Shown: positions 51,436-59,723 of the stretch, in pieces
Layout of the letters: every line of letters starts with the position of its first letter
Numbering within the stretch: position 1 is the stretch's first letter
Source of the DNA: Lichenicoccus sp963693035
Lineage (GTDB): Bacteria > Pseudomonadota > Alphaproteobacteria > Acetobacterales > Acetobacteraceae
Length of the DNA: 64,000 nucleotides
Assembly: GCA_963693035.2 (NCBI GenBank)
Contig: CAXMMQ010000009.1
Coordinates: forward strand, 186,001-250,000
Direction: 5' to 3'
Notes under the pieces: generated by a model
Told to the model about the DNA's origin: nothing
What the model saw: the letters and a program-made list of their open reading frames with translations, nothing else
Database searches by the model: none
Translations under genes and position numbers: made by a program

Positions 51436-53848
51436 GGCAGCGCCTGACGCCAGTGCGGATGCCGTGGTGATCGGAGCCGGCCTGGGCGGCATCGCCATGG
51501 CGCTGCGGCTGCGCGCGCTGGGCTACCAAGTCAGCATCCTGGAGCGGTGCTCGCAACCCGGTGGCCGTGCCCGGGTCTTCTCGCAGGACGGCTTCACCTT
51601 CGATGCCGGTCCCACCGTCATCACGGCGCCCTACCTGTTCGAGGAATTATTCGCATTGTTCGGCGAGCGCCTCGCCGACCGTGTCGAACTGCTCCCCGTG
51701 CGGCCCTGGTACCGGATCAGCTTTCCCGATCGGCGGCATTTCGACTATGGCGGAACCGGGCGGAGCATGGAGGCGGAGGTCGAGGCGTTCGCGCCGGGGA
51801 ACGGCGCCGGCTATCGGCGGCTGGCGCGGCGCGCCCGGCACCTGTTCGAGATCGGCTACGAACGCTACGGGAGCGCCTCCTTCGATCGCTGGCAGAGCAT
51901 GCTGCTTGCATTTCCGGCAATCATCCGGCTGGGCGGGCTGCGCTCGTTGCACGCACTGGTTCGGCGCCATCTCGACAGCCCGGAACTGCAGCGTGCCTTC
52001 ACCTTGCAGACCCTGCTGATCGGCGGCCATCCCTATCGCACCAGCGCGATCTACGCTCTGATCCAGCATCTCGAGCAGCGCTGGGGGGTCTGGTTCGCGC
52101 GTGGCGGCACCGGCGCGCTGGTGGCGGCACTGCTGGCACTCGCGGAGCGGCAGGGCATCGTGCTGCATACGGCAACCACGGTGTCGCGCATCGTGGTGGA
52201 AGGCGGGGCGGTGCGGGGCGTGGTGCTCGAGGATGGCAGCATGCTCGCCGCATCCCTGGTCGTGGCGAACGCCGATGCCCCGTACGTGCACCGCCACCTG
52301 CTCGGGCGGCGGGAGCGTCGCCGGCGCTGGCGCTACTCAATGGGGCTCTATGTCCTGTATTTCGGCACGGACAGGCTATGGCCCGCGACCGCGCATCACA
52401 CCATCATCCTCGGCGACGACTACAAGGCGCTGCTCGACGAGATCTTCGATGGCAGCACGAAACTTCCGGATGATCCTTCCCTCTATCTGCACCGTCCGGG
52501 TGCGACCGACGCCTCGCTGGCGCCGCCGGGCTGCGACGGCTTCTACGTACTGGCGCCGGTTCCCAACCTGCAATCGCCGATTGATTGGCATCGCGTCGAG
52601 CCGGCCTTCCGGGATTGTATCATCTCGATCCTCGAGGCGCGCGAACTGCCCGGGCTGCGCGGGCACATCACCACCACGCGCTGCATGACGCCGCCGGATT
52701 TCGCGCATGACCTGCTCAGCACCCACGGCGCCGGCTTCTCGATCGCGCCGACCCTGCTGCAATCGGCCGGGTTCCGCTACCATAACCGTGTCAGGCGCGC
52801 CGATGGGCTGTATCTTGTCGGTGCCGGCACCCATCCCGGGGCCGGCGTGCCAGGGGTCCTGTGCTCGGCGAAGGTGGTGCAGTCGTTGATCCAAGCAGAG
52901 CGAGCCGGACCGCTACGAGGCGGATGTGCACGGGCCGATCGGCGGTTGCGCCCCGGTGTCGCCGCGCCGGCCGGTTCCGCACTCACGACGCTGGCACGAC
53001 ACGGGCGAAGCTTCCGCCTTGCGGGCACGCTGCTGCATCGCCGCGACCTCGAGGATGCAGCGAAACTCTACGCGTTCTGCCGCCATGTCGACGATCTGGC
53101 CGACCTTGCGGACGATCACGAGCAGGCCCGGCGCGCCCTGCTGGAACTCCGCGCCGCGGTCGCGACGTCGGATGCGCGACACGCACAGGCGGCCCCGCTG
53201 CTGGAGATCGCGGACCGCCGGAGCATCGGTCTGGACCCGGCGCTGGCTTTGATCGACACCATGATCCTGGATCTGGCGCCGCTTGCGGTAGCGGACGAGG
53301 CAACGCTGCTGCGCTACGCCTATGGCGCGGCCGGCACGGTCGGCCTGATGATGTACGATCTGCTGGGAGTGCGCGATCCGGCCGGTCGGCGCTTTGCCGT
53401 CGATCTCGGTATCGCCATGCAGCTCACCAACATCGCCCGTGACGTGATCGAGGATGCTGCGCGTGGACGGCAATATCTTCCGGGCACCTGGCTGCCTGCG
53501 GACCTGTCGGTGGAAGGCATCGCCGGGGCGGAAAATGCGGCAGTGGTGTACCGGGCGGTGCAGCGGTTGCTGGCGCTCGCAGACCGGCATTATCGCAGCG
53601 CGGAGGCCGGAATGAAATTCTTGCCGTTGCGACCGCGAGCCGCGATACGCGTCGCCGCACGGCTCTACGAGGAGATCGGCCGGATGATCCTCGAAGCCGG
53701 GGCGGGCTACCTCGCAGCGGGTCGGGTCCGGGTGCCGACCGGTCGGCGGTTGCTGCTGCTGGCGCATGCCCTGAGCGGATCGCGTTCAGGCAACGCGATG
53801 GCTGATGCGCCTGTCGATAATTTTGCTGCGGTGCAAGAATTACTTTAG
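51428..53848 (+). CDS. crtI-crtB: Fused carotenoid enzyme: CrtI-type desaturase plus CrtB-type synthase
   Basis: A single 806-residue ORF. Residues about 1-490 are a CrtI/CrtN-type FAD desaturase: VVIGAGLGGIAMALRLRALG at the N-terminus, PGGRARVFSQDGFTFDAGPT, and the C-terminal GAGTHPGAGVPGVLCSAKVV near 475. Residues about 519-806 are a CrtB/CrtM-type synthase: LYAFCRHVDDLADLADD (first Asp-rich motif, near 554) and LTNIARDVIEDAARGRQYLP (second motif, near 671). The joining linker (about 490-518) is short and Arg/Gly/Ala-rich, with no stop or RBS. Separate, often overlapping, crtI and crtB genes are the norm. The fusion would channel phytoene to the desaturase. C40 or C30 substrate cannot be decided here. 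Confidence 0.93.
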   Translation: MAEAAPDASADAVVIGAGLGGIAMALRLRALGYQVSILERCSQPGGRARVFSQDGFTFDAGPTVITAPYLFEELFALFGERLADRVELLPVRPWYRISFPDRRHFDYGGTGRSMEAEVEAFAPGNGAGYRRLARRARHLFEIGYERYGSASFDRWQSMLLAFPAIIRLGGLRSLHALVRRHLDSPELQRAFTLQTLLIGGHPYRTSAIYALIQHLEQRWGVWFARGGTGALVAALLALAERQGIVLHTATTVSRIVVEGGAVRGVVLEDGSMLAASLVVANADAPYVHRHLLGRRERRRRWRYSMGLYVLYFGTDRLWPATAHHTIILGDDYKALLDEIFDGSTKLPDDPSLYLHRPGATDASLAPPGCDGFYVLAPVPNLQSPIDWHRVEPAFRDCIISILEARELPGLRGHITTTRCMTPPDFAHDLLSTHGAGFSIAPTLLQSAGFRYHNRVRRADGLYLVGAGTHPGAGVPGVLCSAKVVQSLIQAERAGPLRGGCARADRRLRPGVAAPAGSALTTLARHGRSFRLAGTLLHRRDLEDAAKLYAFCRHVDDLADLADDHEQARRALLELRAAVATSDARHAQAAPLLEIADRRSIGLDPALALIDTMILDLAPLAVADEATLLRYAYGAAGTVGLMMYDLLGVRDPAGRRFAVDLGIAMQLTNIARDVIEDAARGRQYLPGTWLPADLSVEGIAGAENAAVVYRAVQRLLALADRHYRSAEAGMKFLPLRPRAAIRVAARLYEEIGRMILEAGAGYLAAGRVRVPTGRRLLLLAHALSGSRSGNAMADAPVDNFAAVQELL

Positions 53849-54176
53849 GGCCAATCATGAGACAGTCTGGTCGCCGGCGCCGCTGTGCATGGGGAGTTGC
53901 CGCGTTTCTCTTGATCGAAACACTGCATCACGCGGTTGTGACACACCGGCCATCACGTTCGGCGTCATAACTATCTCGGGATCCCGTCGGACATGACGGC
54001 GATTTATTTTTCACACCAGCGGGTTATGGCAACGCGTCGATGCCGGATGATCTCGGTTCCTGCCTGGATTACCATATCGCGGATACTTGCGGATTATTCG
54101 AACTCCGCCCGTCGTTCCCGAACATGATCGCGATGTTTCTCGACTAGCTCCAGCGCCGGCGCGAGGAGAATGGGCC
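53849..54176 (+). other. Intergenic region after crtI-crtB
   Basis: About 328 bases without a convincing gene. A modest terminator-like hairpin lies at 53984-54011, and downstream sequence to 54176 leads into a strong GAGGAG ribosome binding site for the small gene at 54177. The opposite-strand open frame through here lacks start signals. Confidence 0.4.
53984..54011 (+). terminator. Probable terminator after crtI-crtB
   Basis: CCGTC (53984-53988), loop GGACAT, GACGG (53995-53999), then a T-rich run GATTTATTTTT. The 5-bp stem is short, so this is a weak intrinsic terminator. Confidence 0.45.
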
Positions 54177-54542
54177 ATGCGAGTGGATGAGATTACCGGC
54201 CAGAAGCGGATGGCAGCAAAACTACGCACATCTTTCGAAACTCGCGGCCGCAATGAACCGCCTGGATCAACTAAGCCCATGGTCGCGACGGACGAGCCGA
54301 ATCGATCCGGTTTCGAGGAAGTCATCGCCCGGGACGGCGCCAATCTTCCATCGATCCTCTTGCTGGTGCTGATGTCATCGGCACCAGCGCTTCCGCTCAG
54401 CGAGGTGCATGCCCCGGCGCTGAGTGCGCTCGATGATCTATGGGGGAAGCGCAAACTGATCGCTGACAACTCCCGCCTGTCGTCCGAGACTGTCAAGATG
54501 AGTTATTCTATGGTCGATCTGATCCGGTCGGTGATCGACTGA
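54177..54542 (+). CDS. Hypothetical protein (121 residues) beside the bch block
   Basis: ATG at 54177 with GAGGAG 8-14 bases upstream. The sequence begins MRVDEITGQKRMAAKLRTSF and is basic and Ser/Pro-rich to about residue 60. It then has one hydrophobic segment (NLPSILLLVLMSSAPALPL) and a mixed C-terminus ending SMVDLIRSVID. One membrane segment or an internal hydrophobic helix is likely. I recognise no family. It converges on hemC with a 35-base gap. The strong RBS favours a real gene. Confidence 0.5.
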   Translation: MRVDEITGQKRMAAKLRTSFETRGRNEPPGSTKPMVATDEPNRSGFEEVIARDGANLPSILLLVLMSSAPALPLSEVHAPALSALDDLWGKRKLIADNSRLSSETVKMSYSMVDLIRSVID

Positions 54543-54577
54543 GACCGGCCTGACCGCGGGCGACTGGTAGACAACCA

Positions 54578-55603
54578 CTACTGGAAGATTTCCGACGGGG
54601 CCCGCTGCTTCAGGCTGCGGCCAAGTGCTGCGCCAGCGGCCCCAGCATCCGTATCCGCCGCCTCGATACTGTCGCGCAGCAGGAAAGAACCGTCCTCGCG
54701 CGCGACCAGTCCGGTCAGCCGGATACTCCCCGGCGCGGTCCGCACGGTGACCGCACCGATCGGTGACCGGCACGATCCGTCCAGCACCCGGAGCATCGCG
54801 CGCTCGGCGTCCGCCGCGACCCGACTGTCGCGGTCGTCGCAGGCGAGAATCAGGCTGCGCAGCATGGTGTCGTCCTCGCGCGCGGTGATGGCAACGATGC
54901 CTTGCGCTGCGGATGGCAGCATGACCTCGATCGGCAGGATGGCCGACGCCTCGCCTTCCAGCCCGAGGCGCTTCAGTCCGGCAAGGGCAAGCAGGCTGGC
55001 ATCGCAGCGTCCGGACGCAACCTTGTCGAGTCTGGACTGGACGTTGCCGCGCATCAGGGTAATCCTCAGGTCCGGCCGAGCGTGCAGCAACTGCGCCTGC
55101 CGCCGCACCGACGACGTGCCGATCAGCGCGCCGTGCGGCAGGATGGCAAGCGGATCATCGAGGTCCGGGCAGGCGCCTGCATCCGACAGGATCAGCACGT
55201 CGCGAGGATCTTCGCGTGGTAGAACGCAGGCCAGCACGATGCCGGGCGGCAGCGTCGTCTCCAGGTCCTTCATGCTGTGTACGGCTAGATCGATCCGCCG
55301 GTCGAGTAGTGCCTCGTGGATCTCCTTGGCGAACAGCCCCTTGCCGCCGATCTCCGCCAGCCGGCAATGCTGCACCGCATCACCGGTGGTGCTCATCACC
55401 TGCTCGCGAAACACGTCCATCCCGCGCAGCGCCGGGCAGGCGTTGCTCAGCATGGCGAGAAAGCCGCGGGTCTGGGTGAGGGCAAGCGGAGAGGCGCGTG
55501 TACCGACCTTGAGCGGCAGCGTCGGGGCGTGCTCCGGAACCGTGCGCCGTCCTGCCGGAGCGTCCTGTCGGGGCTGGGCGACAAGCATGCTGTCGGAACT
55601 CAT
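54578..55603 (-). CDS. hemC: Porphobilinogen deaminase (hydroxymethylbilane synthase)
   Basis: Condenses four porphobilinogens to hydroxymethylbilane in tetrapyrrole synthesis. Family marks are LKVGTRASPLALTQTRGFLA, IGGKGLFAKEIHEALLDRRI, AVHSMKDLETTLP, GTSSVRRQAQLL and the dipyrromethane-cofactor Cys in LDGSCRSPIGA near residue 278. The length (341) includes an N-terminal extension of about 30 residues. The start ATG overlaps the tspO stop (ATGA). hemC is not a usual member of photosynthesis gene clusters, so this may be a second, light-regulated copy or a relocated single copy. Confidence 0.96.
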   Translation of the reverse strand: MSSDSMLVAQPRQDAPAGRRTVPEHAPTLPLKVGTRASPLALTQTRGFLAMLSNACPALRGMDVFREQVMSTTGDAVQHCRLAEIGGKGLFAKEIHEALLDRRIDLAVHSMKDLETTLPPGIVLACVLPREDPRDVLILSDAGACPDLDDPLAILPHGALIGTSSVRRQAQLLHARPDLRITLMRGNVQSRLDKVASGRCDASLLALAGLKRLGLEGEASAILPIEVMLPSAAQGIVAITAREDDTMLRSLILACDDRDSRVAADAERAMLRVLDGSCRSPIGAVTVRTAPGSIRLTGLVAREDGSFLLRDSIEAADTDAGAAGAALGRSLKQRAPSEIFQ

Positions 55604-56115
55604 GACGATGAACCTTGTGCTGAAGTCCCAGGGGAGAATGGACGATTAAGCTGCACCACAGCGAGGTTGAGCATGGCCGCGATCGCGACCCAGACGAGGT
55701 AGGGCAGCAGCAGCCAGGTCGTGCGGCTGGCGGCAAGCGAAGTGCGTCCGCGTGGCAGGCCCAGGATCACGGCGAGGATCGAGAGCCAGAGTGGAACCGT
55801 TTCGACCAATGCCAGGTCTGGCCGACGCAGCTTGAAGAACAGCGCGCTCCACAGAATATTCAGGGTGCCATTCAACGAGAGCAGGGCTAACAGGCGTCGC
55901 CGCTCGCCGAGGGTTTCCGCCTGCCGCCAGGACCGGACGGCGGCGATGCCGGTGAGGGTTCCGATGATGGTCCAGGCCGGTCCGAACACCCAGCCCGGTG
56001 GCTGCCATCGCGGCAACTCGAGACTTTCATACCAGGGACCGATCTTTGTCAGCGCCCCCCCGGCGCCCAGCACGGCGATGACGGCCACGGCGGCGGTCAT
56101 GGTGTCGCGTTTCAC
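55600..56115 (-). CDS. tspO: TspO/MBR family tryptophan-rich sensory protein (CrtK)
   Basis: A 171-residue membrane protein with five hydrophobic segments. Signatures are PWYESLELPRWQPPGWVFGPAW, SLNGTLNILWSALFF, VETVPLWLSILAV and LLLPYLVWVAIAAMLNLAVV. In Rhodobacter, TspO/CrtK binds tetrapyrroles and tunes photosynthesis gene expression with oxygen. The GTG start at 56115 is used (ATG at 56100 is the alternative). It sits 10 bases after bchP and overlaps hemC, so it is cotranscribed with both. Confidence 0.94.
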   Translation of the reverse strand: MKRDTMTAAVAVIAVLGAGGALTKIGPWYESLELPRWQPPGWVFGPAWTIIGTLTGIAAVRSWRQAETLGERRRLLALLSLNGTLNILWSALFFKLRRPDLALVETVPLWLSILAVILGLPRGRTSLAASRTTWLLLPYLVWVAIAAMLNLAVVQLNRPFSPGTSAQGSSS

Positions 56116-56125
56116 GCGCGATACT

Positions 56126-57334
56126 TCATGTCGGCGCCAGTCCGGTCAGGTGCGCCATGTTCTTGGCAAAGATGCGCAGATGCACCAGCGGCTTGGCGCG
56201 CACCAGTTCCTTGGTCATGTAGGCCGCCCAGGTGAGCTGCTGCACGTCGGTGTCGCGGCAGATCGCCACGAACCGCTCCCGCCGCGCATCGTTGGCGTAC
56301 CAGAAGCGCTGCATGATGCCGAGGATCCAGAACACCTGGCCGTGCGAGCGCATGAAGCGCCGCCGCGCGTGGCGGAATGCGTTCGCGTTGCCGGTCCGGC
56401 AGAACAACTCGACCGCGTCGGCAGCGAGCCGGCCGCCGGTCATCGCATAGTAGATGCCCTCGCCGGAGGCCGGCGCCACCACTCCGGCGGCGTCGCCCGC
56501 AAGCACGACATCGCGTCCATTGTCCCAACGGCGCAGCGGACGCATCGGGATCGGCGCGCCCTCGCGTCGTATGGTGCGGGCGTTCTCGAGGCCGGTCGCA
56601 AGACGCAGCGCCTGCACCGCCGGCCGCAGCCGGAACCCCTTGCGGGCACTGCCGAGGCCGACACTGGTGGTCTTGCCGTGCGGGAACACCCAGCCATAGA
56701 AGTCCGGCGAGAGCGAGCCCCGGTAGTGGACTTCGCAGCTTGCGCCATCGAAATCCTCTGGCGGAGGTGAGGCCACAATCTCGTGGTAGGCATAGACGTA
56801 GCGCATGCGCGAAGCGCCCCGGATCTGCTGTTTCGCGACGACGGATCGCGCGCCATCCGCGCCGATGACGCAGCGCGCGCGCACGACAAAGGCCTCGGCG
56901 GCAGGATGCGCCCGAGCATCCCGTCCCGCCGCGGCGACGCAATGCACCCGGACCACGCCGCCCGGCTCGCGCTCGAGATGGTCGAACGCACCATGGCGTC
57001 GAACGGCGCCAGCGGCGGCGGCGCGTTCCCGCAGCCACTCGTCGAAACCATCTCGATCCACCATGCCGACATAGCCATCGGCGATCGGCATGTCGGCGAT
57101 GCGGGCCGACGGCGAGAACACGCGCGCGCCGGTCGCACGCGCCACCAGCAGGTGCTCGGGGATTTCGAATTCGCTCATCAGGCGCGGCGGGATCGCGCCC
57201 CCGCAGGGCTTGATGCGGCCGTCGCGATCCAGCAGCAGGACACTGCGGCCGCGGCGAGCGAGGTCGGCGGCGGCGGTAGCCCCCGCCGGTCCGCCGCCGA
57301 CCACGACGCAATCAAACACCATCTCGTCGGTCAT
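56126..57334 (-). CDS. bchP: Geranylgeranyl diphosphate/geranylgeranyl-bacteriochlorophyll reductase
   Basis: A 402-residue FAD enzyme that reduces the geranylgeranyl tail to phytyl. Marks are CVVVGGGPAGATAAADLARR, KPCGGAIPPRLMSEF, GYVGMVDRDGFDEWLRER, VIGADGARSVVAKQ, GWVFPHGKTTSVGLG and GDAAGVVAPASGEGIYYA. The ATG at 57334 has GGAAG upstream; an in-frame ATG at 57364 overlaps the bchG stop. It directly follows bchG, without the pucC-like gene that usually separates the two. Confidence 0.96.
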   Translation of the reverse strand: MTDEMVFDCVVVGGGPAGATAAADLARRGRSVLLLDRDGRIKPCGGAIPPRLMSEFEIPEHLLVARATGARVFSPSARIADMPIADGYVGMVDRDGFDEWLRERAAAAGAVRRHGAFDHLEREPGGVVRVHCVAAAGRDARAHPAAEAFVVRARCVIGADGARSVVAKQQIRGASRMRYVYAYHEIVASPPPEDFDGASCEVHYRGSLSPDFYGWVFPHGKTTSVGLGSARKGFRLRPAVQALRLATGLENARTIRREGAPIPMRPLRRWDNGRDVVLAGDAAGVVAPASGEGIYYAMTGGRLAADAVELFCRTGNANAFRHARRRFMRSHGQVFWILGIMQRFWYANDARRERFVAICRDTDVQQLTWAAYMTKELVRAKPLVHLRIFAKNMAHLTGLAPT

Positions 57335-57360
57335 CGTCGTGCTTCCAGGAAAAGCCGGCG

Positions 57361-58290
57361 TCATGGCCGGATCGCAAATGCGGTGACCAGCATGCCGATC
57401 ACGTAGAGCGTGGTGCCGGTGCCATTGTACCAGGGTGCCCTGGCCTGCGGCTCGCGCAGCAGTCGGCGCATCAGCACCATCTGCACCAGGAGCAGCAGCA
57501 TGACGACCGCCGCATGCACCGGCCGTTCCCAACTCGCGAGCAGACCCGCCACCACGATCTGCGGTGCTGCCATCACCAGACAGGCGATGCGGCAGGCGCG
57601 ATCCGCACCCAGGCGAGCCGGTAGCGAGGCAATCCCCATCCGGCGATCGCCCTCGATCGACTTGAAGTCGTTCAGCGTCATGATTCCGTGCGCGCCGAGG
57701 CTGTAGAGTGTCAGCGCCACCAGCACGTGCGCATCGGGGAACGCGCCGCGCATGACGGCGGCGCCGGCAAACCAGGGCAGCCCTTCGTAGCTGACGCCGA
57801 CAGCAAGGTTGCCGATCCAGCCATCACGCTTCAGTCGCGCCGGCGGCGCGCTGTACGCCCATGCGAGCAGCATGCCGAGGCCGGCGGCGACCGACACCCA
57901 GGGTCCGAGCGACGCGGCCAGGAGCATCGACAGGCCGGTCCAGACGATGGCGATCGCGAGCCCCCAGCGGCCGGGGATGCGTCCGGACGGGATCGGCCGA
58001 CCGGGTTCGTTGATGGCATCGACATCGCGGTCGAACCAGTCATTCACCGCCTGGCTGGTGCCGCAGATCATCGGCCCCGCCAGCAGAACGCCACCCAGCG
58101 CGAGGCGCAGATGCGCGCCGGGCGGCTGGCCCGACGAAGCGATGCCGCAGCCGAACGCCCAGATCGGCGCGAACCAGGTGATCGGCTTGAGCAGGGTCAG
58201 GATTGCGCGCGGCTGCGGCCAGGCGAACGGCGTTCCGGCCGATCCTGGTCCGGCCAACCTCGACGATATTGGGGCGCCTGCCTCGCTCAC
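57361..58290 (-). CDS. bchG: Bacteriochlorophyll synthase (bacteriochlorophyllide geranylgeranyltransferase)
   Basis: A 309-residue UbiA-superfamily prenyltransferase that esterifies bacteriochlorophyllide a. Marks are ILTLLKPITWFAPIWAFGCG, the Asp-rich NDWFDRDVDAINEPGRPIPS (DxxxD diphosphate site) and LNDFKSIEGDRRMGIASLP (second Asp-rich loop), with about eight membrane segments. The GTG start overlaps the ppsR stop (GTGA), and its stop overlaps the longer bchP start (ATGA). Confidence 0.97.
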   Translation of the reverse strand: MSEAGAPISSRLAGPGSAGTPFAWPQPRAILTLLKPITWFAPIWAFGCGIASSGQPPGAHLRLALGGVLLAGPMICGTSQAVNDWFDRDVDAINEPGRPIPSGRIPGRWGLAIAIVWTGLSMLLAASLGPWVSVAAGLGMLLAWAYSAPPARLKRDGWIGNLAVGVSYEGLPWFAGAAVMRGAFPDAHVLVALTLYSLGAHGIMTLNDFKSIEGDRRMGIASLPARLGADRACRIACLVMAAPQIVVAGLLASWERPVHAAVVMLLLLVQMVLMRRLLREPQARAPWYNGTGTTLYVIGMLVTAFAIRP

Positions 58291-59723
58291 TCGCTGTCGT
58301 CCAGGTTGCCGATGCCGAACCGGCGCATCTTGACATACAGGCTCTGCCGGCTCAGCCCGAGCATCTCGGAGGCGGAAGCTCGGTTGTTTCCGGTCAGCTT
58401 CAGGGCGGCTTCGATGCAAAGCCGCTCGATCACGTCGGTGGCGTCGCGCACCAGATCCTTGAGCGGAACGCGACCGATCAGGTCTACCAGATGCTCGTTC
58501 GAGGCCGGCGCATCGGCGGGGGCCTCTGGCGACGCCTGCGTCAGCCGGCGCGCGACGTCGCGGATCGAGAAGCCGAGCCGCGCATGCTCGCCGCCATCGA
58601 CGATGACCGCGGAAATCTCCACCTGACGCTCGGCGCCATGCTGGCCGCGCAGCAGCGTGCTGAACAGCCGCACCGTGCCGCGCTGGCGCAGGTTGGCCAG
58701 CAGCACGTCGATCTCGACGCTGCCTTCCGACTGCCCAAGCCACTCGCCGAGCGAGCGGCCGCGCACCTGGTCGATGTTGGCAAGCTGCACCATGTCGAGA
58801 TAGGCCGCATTTGCCGCCAGGATCAGGCCGTCCGCGTCGGTGAACACGAAGCCGTCCGGGGATTGTTCGAGCGCATCGAGCAGCCGCCCGTTCAGCGCCT
58901 CGAGCGAACTGCCGTCGCGTGCCGCAAGCCCGCTGATGCGCGCCAGCAGCAGCAGGGTGCCTCCGCTCTGCAGCATGCCGCCGGACATGCTCACCGGCGC
59001 GCCGGTCTCGCCAAGCGCCACGATGGCCGCGTCCGCGGTGCCCTTGTTCTGCATCGTGGTGACGAACCGCTGCACCTTGGCGTGGCTTGTCTCCCGGAAC
59101 AAATCCACAAAGGCGCGGGCCTTGCGTATTTCGGTGCGGAACAGCCGGCTCGCGGCCGGATTGAACTCGACGATCTTGAGGGTGGCGACATTGACCGCGA
59201 CCAGCGCGTCGCTGGCACCGTCGAACAGCAGCCTCGAGCGAGCCTGCGCCTCGCGCAATGCCGCGTAGTCGCGATCGAGCGCTTCCTGCGCATCGATCAG
59301 CTTCTGCTGCAGATCGGAAAACAGGCGCAGATCCTGGCCGAACGCGGCGGTGACCTTGCCCTCGCGCAGCCGGATGGCCGAATATTGCACCGCGACGTCG
59401 GCGCCGCTGGTGGCTGGATGGTTGATGTGCCGCAGCCGCACCTCGTCATCGCGCTGCGGCGCTTCGAGCAGGGCTGCGACCTTGCCGCGGCTGTCGCTGG
59501 TGACGGTCTCGGCCCAGCTCCGACCCAGCCATTCGGAGGCGCCGCGCAGATCCTTCTGCAGGCGCTCGCTGCGGAACGAGACGTCCCGGATCAGGCCCTG
59601 GTCGTCGATCAGCAGAGCGAGGTCGGCCGCCGCCCCGACCAGCCGCCCGATCTCGGACGCGCCGCTCTCGGATCCATCCCCGAGCAGGGCATCCGCGTAG
59701 GAGAACGAGTTCAACCAGACCAT
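58287..59723 (-). CDS. ppsR: PpsR/CrtJ transcriptional repressor of photosynthesis genes
   Basis: A 478-residue PAS-PAS-HTH protein. PAS-type segments lie at the N-terminus (LALLIDDQGLIRDVSFRSER), centre (LVAVNVATLKIVEFNPAASR) and later half (GFVFTDADGLILAANAAYLD). The Fis-type HTH is GNNRASASEMLGLSRQSLYV. It represses bch, crt and puc operons in oxygen through TGT-N12-ACA sites. Only one Cys is present (about residue 436, in IERLCIEAALKL, at the HTH). The second Cys used for an intramolecular disulfide in Rhodobacter is missing. It overlaps bchG and the aerR-type gene. Confidence 0.95.
   Translation of the reverse strand: MVWLNSFSYADALLGDGSESGASEIGRLVGAAADLALLIDDQGLIRDVSFRSERLQKDLRGASEWLGRSWAETVTSDSRGKVAALLEAPQRDDEVRLRHINHPATSGADVAVQYSAIRLREGKVTAAFGQDLRLFSDLQQKLIDAQEALDRDYAALREAQARSRLLFDGASDALVAVNVATLKIVEFNPAASRLFRTEIRKARAFVDLFRETSHAKVQRFVTTMQNKGTADAAIVALGETGAPVSMSGGMLQSGGTLLLLARISGLAARDGSSLEALNGRLLDALEQSPDGFVFTDADGLILAANAAYLDMVQLANIDQVRGRSLGEWLGQSEGSVEIDVLLANLRQRGTVRLFSTLLRGQHGAERQVEISAVIVDGGEHARLGFSIRDVARRLTQASPEAPADAPASNEHLVDLIGRVPLKDLVRDATDVIERLCIEAALKLTGNNRASASEMLGLSRQSLYVKMRRFGIGNLDDSE

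Noticed and set aside
54011..54496. Minus-strand open frame opposite the small gene at 54177
   Set aside because: No ribosome binding site; Ser/Arg-rich shadow composition. The plus-strand ORF has a strong GAGGAG.
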